Origin: Paenibacillus sp. Soil787
GTDB lineage: Bacteria; Bacillota; Bacilli; Paenibacillales; NBRC-103111
DNA length: 64,000 nucleotides
Assembly: GCF_001429545.1 (NCBI RefSeq)
Contig: NZ_LMSP01000008.1
Span: 50,445-114,444 of the forward strand
Direction of reading: 5' to 3'
Shown: positions 57,227 to 64,000 of the stretch, one piece after another
Layout of the letters: each line of letters begins with the position of its first letter
Numbering within the stretch: the stretch's first letter is position 1
The notes under the pieces: generated by a model
Told to the model about the DNA's origin: nothing
Seen by the model: the letters and a program-made list of their open reading frames with translations, nothing else
Databases searched by the model: none
Translations under genes and position numbers: made by a program

Positions 57227-57721
57227 ATGGTGGGAACTCGTTTATTATCCGAGCAGCTTGTGAGAAATCGTTTTCCGCATTTAAGATATATAAGGATTCA
57301 TACACCTGAAAAGCATAAAGCGACGATCTACGCTTGGAATGGAGATTTGTACTTACCTGAGAATGATGTTCAAAGGGTACAACATTATGCAAGCGGTTAC
57401 TTGTATCCCTATGTCAACTTTCAAGTAAAGGCATATAGCGCAGTTCAACCCGACAAAGTTCCACAACTGCAAGAAATACCGGCAGCTATCATCCAAACAG
57501 CGATGCGCAGAAATTTGAATCAATATGGCATTTTAGAGGCGATAAACCGATTATTTCCTTATGGTCGTTTAAAATTTAACAGATATCAAGCTGCGGATAG
57601 TATCATCCATTTTGATTTTCATGCAATTAGATTACTCCATGATAAGGAAAAAAGGGCCATGCACGATTATTTACAAGAATTGATTCCGCTTGGTTCCTAT
57701 TGTGAGGTTACCTTTTATTAA
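57227..57721 (+). CDS. hypothetical 164-residue protein
   Basis: A soluble protein behind GAAGAGGTGATC. It is rich in R, Y and H (RNRFPHLRYIRIHTPEKHKA, ATIYAWNGDLYLPENDVQRV). No family recognised. Its stop overlaps the stop of the minus-strand gene downstream, so the two genes are convergent without a spacer. It directly follows the catalase relic. Confidence 0.6.
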   Translation: MVGTRLLSEQLVRNRFPHLRYIRIHTPEKHKATIYAWNGDLYLPENDVQRVQHYASGYLYPYVNFQVKAYSAVQPDKVPQLQEIPAAIIQTAMRRNLNQYGILEAINRLFPYGRLKFNRYQAADSIIHFDFHAIRLLHDKEKRAMHDYLQELIPLGSYCEVTFY

Positions 57722-57936
57722 GATTGATTGTTGGAACGTTCCTCAATACGGAACTCGCTTTCATCCCGCAAATAATTCGTTTCGCCAATCTTTACGTAAT
57801 GAGTCGAATACTTTTCGATTACACCTGAAGCGATGAAGACGGGGATATCATCTGCTGTATGTTGAATGACGGCTACCCTAACTTGCGATAACGCAGCCGC
57901 GAATAATTCCATATCCGTTGTCAGTGTCTTGTTCAT
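57718..57936 (-). CDS. hypothetical 72-residue protein
   Basis: A small protein beginning MNKTLTTDMELFAAAL, with ADDIPVFIASGVIEKYSTHYVKIG in the middle, suggesting a small beta-barrel-like domain. ATG 57936 follows GGAGGT with good spacing. No relative recognised. It is convergent with the 164-residue gene. Confidence 0.6.
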   Translation of the reverse strand: MNKTLTTDMELFAAALSQVRVAVIQHTADDIPVFIASGVIEKYSTHYVKIGETNYLRDESEFRIEERSNNQS

Positions 57937-58049
57937 TGAGCTTTTCACCTCCGGGCTCCATGTCTCGTTAAGCCATCCTCTGATTCTAGCACAGGAACAT
58001 TAACGTTAAAAGAGTCCGGAACGGTTCATACTGATTTCCAGCTGAAACG

Positions 58050-59171
58050 CTATCGAATCATGCCATAATCACGAATTGTGGTGTCTACTTCTACACGGAT
58101 ATCAGCACGGGGATACATCGATTTCCAATGCAAATTATTCCATTTCTCATAGCTCATACTGTTGCGGACGTAAGTTCCGATTCCCAAGTTATCCCCACCG
58201 ATGCGCTGCACATGGCTAACTATCGCTTGTAGCTGTTCGCGAATGGCATCTGACAAATCCTGATCTAATTTTTTCTGCTCTACCGCTTTTTTGAATGTTG
58301 ACTTTCCTGTGTATTCCAAAATAATGCCGCTCAATCGAATACGGATGACGACTTGAGGGACGGAGCTTTCACGTTCCTGCTTGTTAACAATGACTTCTCT
58401 TTTGCTTGCGATTGAACTAATCATCGCCTTTTCTTTCCGTCCAGAGGAATGATCCATGAATGTAATAATGAATTCACCCATTTTTAGGCTTTTACTAAGA
58501 ATAGTAAACAGTACGGTTTGTTCTGCTCTAATTTTGCCAATGTAACGATCTTTTTTGAAAAGAGCAATCCCGTCGATTTCAACATTATCACCTTTTACTA
58601 CAAGCATAGGGGCAATTGGATCCGTACCATCGTCAAAATAGTCGCGTACGAAACTGTAGAGAGATACGTCAGGAGCCTCATGAATTTTGGACTCTTGGGT
58701 TATTAACTGATCAATATGACTCCCGACGGATCGTATTTGAGCATATTTATGGGTCAACATGTCTACAGCACTGCCGTTAACTACGACAATTTTCATTCGT
58801 TCTCCAACAGTATAATCGCGGCGATAGGAATCAAGTTCCTTCCAAATCCCCTGTTTAGCCAATTCTTTCCCGAATAATATACTTCTCAATTGCCCTGAAA
58901 CAAGGGTTTTGTTAATTTTACGGGACAATTTGCTTCTCCCATCTTTAGGAGATTCAGCTATGGTTTGGAGAATTTCTGCTTGCTGTTTATCCATTGTTCC
59001 TGCTTTCGGGATGGCGATAGCGATAGACACGTCCTTTTCAGAAGGTTTTCCATTCTCTTCATAAACGGAGTCTATAGCAACGGTATCAGACATGCCTAGT
59101 TTTTCAATGCGATTTTGTTCGACACAACCGGTTAGACATAAAAGTACGGCAACCATAACCCAACTACGCAT
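58050..59171 (-). CDS. spore germination lipoprotein, GerAC/GerKC family
   Basis: A 373-residue Ger(x)C lipoprotein. The signal peptide ends in the lipobox CLTGCVEQ. Family stretches are AIDSVYEENGK, ALFKKDRYIG and the C-terminal LHWKSMYPRADIRVEVDTTIRDYG. It is the C subunit of a nutrient germinant receptor in the spore inner membrane. It is last in a compact A-B-C operon and overlaps the B gene by eight bases. Confidence 0.9.
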   Translation of the reverse strand: MRSWVMVAVLLCLTGCVEQNRIEKLGMSDTVAIDSVYEENGKPSEKDVSIAIAIPKAGTMDKQQAEILQTIAESPKDGRSKLSRKINKTLVSGQLRSILFGKELAKQGIWKELDSYRRDYTVGERMKIVVVNGSAVDMLTHKYAQIRSVGSHIDQLITQESKIHEAPDVSLYSFVRDYFDDGTDPIAPMLVVKGDNVEIDGIALFKKDRYIGKIRAEQTVLFTILSKSLKMGEFIITFMDHSSGRKEKAMISSIASKREVIVNKQERESSVPQVVIRIRLSGIILEYTGKSTFKKAVEQKKLDQDLSDAIREQLQAIVSHVQRIGGDNLGIGTYVRNSMSYEKWNNLHWKSMYPRADIRVEVDTTIRDYGMIR

Positions 59172-60252
59172 AATCCCGCCCTCTATATTTGTTAATTATA
59201 AGGAGTACGATAAGGAAGATCGGCAGCAAGAAAGCAACCCCTGCTTCAGATATTCCAAACAGACCTAACCAATGGATGGTCTTTTCAAGCGGAGAAGGAA
59301 TGACAATCAAGGCAGTTAATGGGAAAATCGCAAAAATAGCATAGGGGATCCACTGTTTGTTTGAAGCTGGCAGGAGCCATTTTATCGTTTCAATCGCTGC
59401 CCAACCGAATACGACATTCGTAATAAGGACTCGAAATAACGTTATATTAAATACGAGATCATCGACTCGTTTCAAAAAGGGGAGTTCCACATAGGAGAGC
59501 AAATTGAGTACAGGATACTTCATATGCTGAAGTTGATGCAGGCTGAAAAAGCCAAAGGAAGCAAATGCAACTATCGTATAAGTAAATGTGGTGATTAGAT
59601 TTGCAATTTGAAAAGCACGGATTAAGTGTGTTTTTTCATTCGTATAAGGAAATAGCAAAAGGCATAGTTCATAACCCAGAAAAGCAATGTAAACCTCAAT
59701 CCATCCTTTGAAGGAATGAGTGACATCCTTAAACCAAAAGGTAGTCATTCGCGATAGTTCAAAATCGCTAATGGCATAAAATAAGAGTAAAAAATTCCAA
59801 ATAATTACACAAAAAGCGATGACCGCGGTTCTGGAGATACTCATAATGCCCTTAGTCAAAAGCAAGAAAACTAGAAGCTCGAACAAAATATACAAATAGG
59901 CGGGGTGGAGCGAGGGGAATGATAACGATTTTAGAATTAAAATATATTCTTTACCAACCAAGCTGCCTAGCATTGCCCATAATCCAGCTAGAACCCCGAA
60001 AAAAGGAACTAAAATGAATTTCGGTAAAGCAGATTGTGAAATTTCGAAAATAGATCTCCCTCTACCTAATCGATAAACGAATGAAATGAGCAGTAGATTG
60101 AAAGCGGCAACGGATGAACAGATTAGTAAAGCTGCCCACCCATTTGTACCGATATTCTCAGATAATAGCCGAGGAAGGCTGAATACGACGACACCGGTTT
60201 GAGCGAAGTTCGCCATAATGGTGGTCTGATAAAATGGAAGCTTAGCGCGCAT
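59164..60252 (-). CDS. spore germination permease, GerAB/GerKB family
   Basis: A 362-residue APC-like membrane protein with ten hydrophobic helices (FAQTGVVVFSLPRLLSENIG near the N-terminus). It is the B subunit of the receptor and may bind germinant. ATG 60252 follows AAGGAGAC; the ATG at 60267 lies before this site. It overlaps gerC-like by eight bases. Confidence 0.88.
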   Translation of the reverse strand: MRAKLPFYQTTIMANFAQTGVVVFSLPRLLSENIGTNGWAALLICSSVAAFNLLLISFVYRLGRGRSIFEISQSALPKFILVPFFGVLAGLWAMLGSLVGKEYILILKSLSFPSLHPAYLYILFELLVFLLLTKGIMSISRTAVIAFCVIIWNFLLLFYAISDFELSRMTTFWFKDVTHSFKGWIEVYIAFLGYELCLLLFPYTNEKTHLIRAFQIANLITTFTYTIVAFASFGFFSLHQLQHMKYPVLNLLSYVELPFLKRVDDLVFNITLFRVLITNVVFGWAAIETIKWLLPASNKQWIPYAIFAIFPLTALIVIPSPLEKTIHWLGLFGISEAGVAFLLPIFLIVLLIINKYRGRDYA

Positions 60253-60263
60253 AAGTGTCTCCT

Positions 60264-61667
60264 TCATTTGTTCGAATTATTGGTGCTAGGCTTTTTGAGT
60301 TTGGTCAAAATCTGTATGGGTGCTCGGATAATAAGTTCTAACCAACGACTTGGTTTCGAAGGAGCAATTGGGTATAAATAAGAGATCCCGAACATGTTAA
60401 AACCAGAAAGTTGAATCATAATAAAACTGAGTCCAAACACCAGTCCGAAATTTCCGAGGAGACCGGCCATCAGAATGATCGCAAATCGCAGCAAGCGGAT
60501 GGAAGAGCTCATGATATAACTTGGTATGACGAAGGAAGCGATAGCTGAAATAGCTACCGAGATGATGAGAATATTGCTTGTAATACCAGCCTGAACGGCC
60601 GCTTGTCCGATGACGATCCCGCCGACGGTGCCGATGGTCGTACCGATTTTGGTAGGTAAACGTGCGCCTGCTTCGCGAAGCAGCTCGATGGTCATTTCCA
60701 TAACAATGGCCTCTAGAAGAGGGGAGAAAGGTACTTTATTCCGGGATTCCATTAAGTTTAACAACAGAGATGGTGGAATCATTTCATAATGATAAGTTAC
60801 TAGAGATACATAAAATGCTGTGAAGCAAAGTGTGATGAATAAGGCGATGAAGCGTAGAATGCGAACCGCTGAGGCCACGGCCCAAGGTTGATAATAATCG
60901 TCAGGCGATGAGAAAAATTCAATAAACGAGGTTGGTGCGCTGAAAGCGACTGGACTCCCGTCGAGCAGCCCCACAATTTTGCCGCTTGTCAGCTTGTCTG
61001 CTATATGATCAGGTCGAACGCTTGTTAGGAATTGCGGGAAAATTGATAGTTTGTCAGGGGTTAAATGTTGTGTAAGTGTATTCGTATCATAGATCGTTTG
61101 GATATCAAGCTTTTCAATCATTTCGCTTAAATGCTGCAAATGCGCGGGTTCTGCAAGTTCCTCCAAATAAAGGAGAACCATCGTTGTTCCTGTTCTTGTA
61201 CCAATGGTGAAGGTGATTGCTTTTAATCCAGGATCCCTTATACGTCTCCGTATCAAAGACAAATTTGTACTTAACGACTCGGTGAACGAGTCCATGGGAC
61301 CATTTATGACGCTTTCTATCTCTGAATTTTGAATGGATCGCGATTCAGGTGAGTAAGCTTCATGCAAGTAACCTCTATTTTTATAGTAAATAGCGATATT
61401 TCCAGCCAAAATGCCTGTAACAAGTTCGCTTGCTTCCAGTTTAAGTATATAGGAAGATTGGCTCAGGATAGAAACCATATCAGCATCTTTATTATTAAAG
61501 GGCTCTAAGGCATCTTTTCTAAGAATCTCTGTGCTGACAAGGTGACCGAAATAAATGAGATCAATTTGCTGAAGCGGGAGATGCAGATGAGATAAATCGG
61601 AGCAATCGCAGAGCAATTGCAAAGTTTGCTCTAGAAGACTATGTTCACTCTTCAAGTCTACGCTCAT
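60264..61667 (-). CDS. spore germination receptor subunit A, GerAA/GerKA family
   Basis: A 467-residue GerA protein. A soluble N-terminal half (FTIGTRTGTTMVLLYLEELAE, IVGLLDGSPVAFSAPTSFIE) precedes five or six C-terminal membrane helices with the family core TKIGTTIGTVGGIVIGQAAV. It is the first gene of the receptor operon. With the B and C genes it makes a complete germinant receptor; the germinant is unknown. No spore-sigma promoter was identified with confidence. Confidence 0.92.
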   Translation of the reverse strand: MSVDLKSEHSLLEQTLQLLCDCSDLSHLHLPLQQIDLIYFGHLVSTEILRKDALEPFNNKDADMVSILSQSSYILKLEASELVTGILAGNIAIYYKNRGYLHEAYSPESRSIQNSEIESVINGPMDSFTESLSTNLSLIRRRIRDPGLKAITFTIGTRTGTTMVLLYLEELAEPAHLQHLSEMIEKLDIQTIYDTNTLTQHLTPDKLSIFPQFLTSVRPDHIADKLTSGKIVGLLDGSPVAFSAPTSFIEFFSSPDDYYQPWAVASAVRILRFIALFITLCFTAFYVSLVTYHYEMIPPSLLLNLMESRNKVPFSPLLEAIVMEMTIELLREAGARLPTKIGTTIGTVGGIVIGQAAVQAGITSNILIISVAISAIASFVIPSYIMSSSIRLLRFAIILMAGLLGNFGLVFGLSFIMIQLSGFNMFGISYLYPIAPSKPSRWLELIIRAPIQILTKLKKPSTNNSNK

Positions 61668-61882
61668 GCTAATCGATCTCCTTTCGGCAAAGAATACAGA
61701 TTACCCAATATTTCCATTCTTTATTATGGTTCTTTTGCGAATTCACTATTCGAGTTCACGGAAAATAACCCAATTAAGCGTCTAATTTTCCATACATCGC
61801 CTTATGGGTTGAATCATATGTTATCATGATGAATGAATAAGAGAATGATCTAAGCGTTATTAAAAAAGGAGCTCGAATCTAT

Positions 61883-62812
61883 ATGATCAAACATTCCCCC
61901 TACATTCTGCTAGTTCTCGCCACATGTATATGGGGAGGTAATTTTGTTGCTGGCAAGGCGCTTGTCCTTCATATTCCACCGATTACACTGGCTGCCTTAC
62001 GTTGGAGTATTGCTTTTCTTTGTCTTCTGCCATTCTTTGGCAAGCAGGCTTGGCAGCTTAGAGCTGAATTTCTCCGCAGCTGGAAAATGATTCTTTTTCT
62101 GTCCGCAACCGGTGTTGCGGGATTTAATACCTTAACCTATGTGGCTGTCCAATATACAGGTTCGATTAATGCTTCATTAATGAATTCGGCCACGCCTATC
62201 CTGGTTGTGATTTTAACCTGGTTAGTTATGAAAGAGAGGTTCGCATGGTCGGCTTTACCAGGAATTTTGGTGTCCATGGCTGGTGTGAGCTGGATTATTA
62301 GTCGGGGGAGTGTGTCGGCGCTCTTGAGTCTTTCTTTTAACAAAGGCGACTTGTTTATGCTAGTGGCCGTTCTGTGTTGGGCTCTATATTCGGTAGGTAT
62401 GAAAAAGATGTCAGGACGATTCCCATCCAGTCCTTTTCTACTAATTCAAATGACTGTGGCTTTAGTGCTGCTGCTTCCGCTTTCGGCAATGGAGTGGGCG
62501 CTGAAATCGCCACACGTTGATTGGAGTCCTTCTCTTGTAACAGGACTTATTTATATTGGTTTGTTTGCATCGATTGTAGCTTTCTTGAGCTGGAATCGCG
62601 CCATTGAGCTTGCTGGGCCTCAGCGTTGTGCGGGTTTTCTGAATCTGATTCCGATGTTCAGTGCGGTTTTTGCAACAGCTTTTACCGGGGAAGCGTTAAG
62701 GATGTATCATCTTTTAGGGGCGATTTGGATCGTTGCAGGGGTGTACATCACGAATTATGCAATAAAGAAGCAGCAAACGAAAGATGCAAGAATAGAGATA
62801 GCAAAAACCTAG
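61883..62812 (+). CDS. EamA/DMT-family transporter
   Basis: A 309-residue protein with ten hydrophobic helices in two EamA repeats (WGGNFVAGKALVLHIPP near the start, WALYSVGMKKMSGRFP and VAFLSWNRAIELAGPQR in the second half). It probably exports amino acids or other metabolites. Single gene behind AAAAAGGAG. The terminator stem begins inside the last codons and includes the stop. Confidence 0.88.
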   Translation: MIKHSPYILLVLATCIWGGNFVAGKALVLHIPPITLAALRWSIAFLCLLPFFGKQAWQLRAEFLRSWKMILFLSATGVAGFNTLTYVAVQYTGSINASLMNSATPILVVILTWLVMKERFAWSALPGILVSMAGVSWIISRGSVSALLSLSFNKGDLFMLVAVLCWALYSVGMKKMSGRFPSSPFLLIQMTVALVLLLPLSAMEWALKSPHVDWSPSLVTGLIYIGLFASIVAFLSWNRAIELAGPQRCAGFLNLIPMFSAVFATAFTGEALRMYHLLGAIWIVAGVYITNYAIKKQQTKDARIEIAKT

Positions 62813-62833
62813 CGGAGCTTCCGCTAGGTTTTT
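62803..62833 (+). terminator. terminator overlapping the EamA stop codon
   Basis: AAAAACCTAGCGGA-gc-TTCCGCTAGGTTTTT. The A-run on the left makes it usable from both sides. The small minus-strand gene at 62907 ends about 75 bases away. Confidence 0.85.
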
Positions 62834-62906
62834 CGCTTCAAGTAAGGCCCAATGTGCATACTGACGCTCCACCGTGGAACATTTCAAAGAAAAATAGGAC
62901 TATTAT

Positions 62907-63116
62907 TTAGACTTGTGGGGCGCTTTGAAGCGAAGAGTATACTTGGCTTACCATTGTTTGCGCCTGGGCTATCTCAGCAGAGGCTGCTTTTAAAGCTTGT
63001 TCACATAACGTTTGGTTTGCAGCAGATTGTTCGATTGCTTGAGCAATCATGTCTTTGGCGATTGATGAAGATGCTTCTGCCTTTTTTAACAGGTCTGTGT
63101 CGATTTGTTGGGCCAT
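62907..63116 (-). CDS. small alpha-helical hypothetical protein
   Basis: A 69-residue protein with a long amphipathic helix pattern (DTDLLKKAEASSSIAKDMIA, QALKAASAEIAQAQTMVSQV), rich in A, Q and S. ATG 63116 follows GGAGGAG. No family recognised. Its neighbour is a sporulation lipoprotein on the opposite strand, so a spore role is possible but unproven. Confidence 0.65.
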   Translation of the reverse strand: MAQQIDTDLLKKAEASSSIAKDMIAQAIEQSAANQTLCEQALKAASAEIAQAQTMVSQVYSSLQSAPQV

Positions 63117-63321
63117 TTCTTTCTCCTCCATCCAGATAATTATTTAATAACGAACATAATATATCCCATCTTAATAAAAAAAAACTGGAAATAAATAAGT
63201 CAACGAAAGGATTGAACGTTGGAAAGTTTCGTTAGAAATCAACCGCCTGAGAGGAATGAATATATGATTGATTAAGCATACTAAACACACAACACAGATT
63301 GCATATGAGGGGTGTACTAAG

Positions 63322-63804
63322 ATGTTTATAACCAAAAGATCTCACAAAGCTTTGATTTTAACCGCAGCGACCATATCCATTATTGTATCGGGATGTGCAG
63401 CTAAACCAAATAACCTAAAACAGCAAAATGCACCAATTAAACAGCAACAAGTACAACAACCGGGTACTGAGGATAATCGCATCCAAATAGCGAAAGAAGC
63501 GGCAGCGAAAATTGCAACGCTAGACAGCGTAAAACAAACAAATGTGCTGGTAACCAAAAGAAATGCCTATGTTGCTGCTGTGCTAAAAAACAATCAACAA
63601 TTAACACGTAATATTGAAGACCAAATTGCCAATCAAGTCAGAGCAACGGACCCGAATATCCAGAATGTTTACGTCTCAACGAATCCAGATTTGGTGAACC
63701 GCTTCAATACTTATGTACTTGATGTTCAACAAGGAAGACCAGTTGCCGGTTTTGTTGACCAGTTTAAAGAGATCGTAGCTAGAGTTTTCCCGACCGCCAA
63801 ATAA
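63322..63804 (+). CDS. YhcN/YlaJ-family sporulation lipoprotein
   Basis: A 160-residue lipoprotein. The lipobox is IIVSGCAAKP. The mature part has RIQIAKEAAAKIATLDSVKQ, AYVAAVLKNNQ, then VRATDPNIQNVYVSTNPDLV, the YhcN/YlaJ pattern. Relatives are found in forespore or spore membranes. ATG 63322 follows GAGGGGTG. Confidence 0.85.
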   Translation: MFITKRSHKALILTAATISIIVSGCAAKPNNLKQQNAPIKQQQVQQPGTEDNRIQIAKEAAAKIATLDSVKQTNVLVTKRNAYVAAVLKNNQQLTRNIEDQIANQVRATDPNIQNVYVSTNPDLVNRFNTYVLDVQQGRPVAGFVDQFKEIVARVFPTAK

Positions 63805-63833
63805 TTTCTTATCAGGGATGGAAAAAGTTTATG

Positions 63834-63868
63834 AGCAGGCAGCCGGCATTATTAGCGGCTGCCTGCTT
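63834..63868 (+). terminator. terminator of the YhcN-like gene
   Basis: AGCAGGCAGCCG pairs with CGGCTGCCTGCT and is followed by TGCGTTTT. A second stem (ACGGCTcAGT / ACTcAGCCGT then TTTT) lies at about 63881-63918. Nothing else is seen to 64000. Confidence 0.8.
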
Positions 63869-64000
63869 GCGTTTTCAGGCACGGCTCAGTTGGTATGATA
63901 GTCATCACTCAGCCGTTTTCTCCAATTACAAAAGATTAGATTCTTTTATTTCTGTTCTCAGCATATTAATCAGACAAGCCTTTTACAGGAGCTGGTTGGT

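Overview
The window reads as chromosomal DNA of a spore-forming, Gram-positive Paenibacillus-like bacterium (Bacillota, Paenibacillaceae). Signs of this are a complete gerA-type germination operon, a YhcN-type sporulation lipoprotein, strong AGGAGG ribosome-binding sites, frequent GTG/TTG starts, moderate GC content, and intergenic spaces full of GC-rich palindromic repeats. No rRNA, tRNA, CRISPR array or phage was seen. All calls are by eye; no database was searched.

Layout. 1-0.5 kb: 155-bp tandem palindromic repeats. 0.56-6.6 kb: a DUF559-type nuclease-like protein, a TcyABC-like cystine importer, a PAS-GGDEF-EAL c-di-GMP enzyme behind a 20-codon leader ORF, and a quinone oxidoreductase. 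6.9-9.8 kb: a sugar/polyol catabolism trio (one Gfo/Idh dehydrogenase, two TIM-barrel isomerases), followed by seven 11-bp repeats. 9.93-11.19 kb: an alpha/beta hydrolase bracketed by perfect 23-bp inverted repeats and a near-perfect flanking direct repeat, apparently a non-autonomous mobile cassette. 11.6-12.2 kb: a second palindromic repeat array.

12.7-35.9 kb is the core of the window: a NarL-type two-component system, then a large Wzx/Wzy-type exopolysaccharide (EPS) cluster. It encodes a YveK-like co-polymerase, a CpsD-like kinase, GalU, a priming sugar-phosphate transferase, six glycosyltransferases, two Wzy/ligase-like membrane proteins, a flippase, UDP-glucose dehydrogenase and a GDP-mannose synthesis enzyme. 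Two secreted glycosidases follow (GH26 plus PA14; a clan-A-like enzyme plus F5/8C). The precursor genes predict a polymer with glucose/galactose, glucuronic acid and mannose. The glycosidases probably trim or release that polymer.

36-64 kb is a mosaic. It holds a ParB-like protein, a bidirectional terminator with a 50-bp IS-end-derived palindrome in its loop, a 1272-residue protein with two GT-C modules, NUDIX and pentapeptide proteins, a methyltransferase that probably starts at ATC, two sensor kinases, L25/Ctc, an AraC regulator divergent from a GH2 beta-galactosidase, a DHA2 drug exporter, a PadR/HAAS-pentapeptide pair, a beta-hydroxyacid dehydrogenase, a catalase relic, the gerA-B-C-like operon, a DMT exporter and a YhcN lipoprotein.
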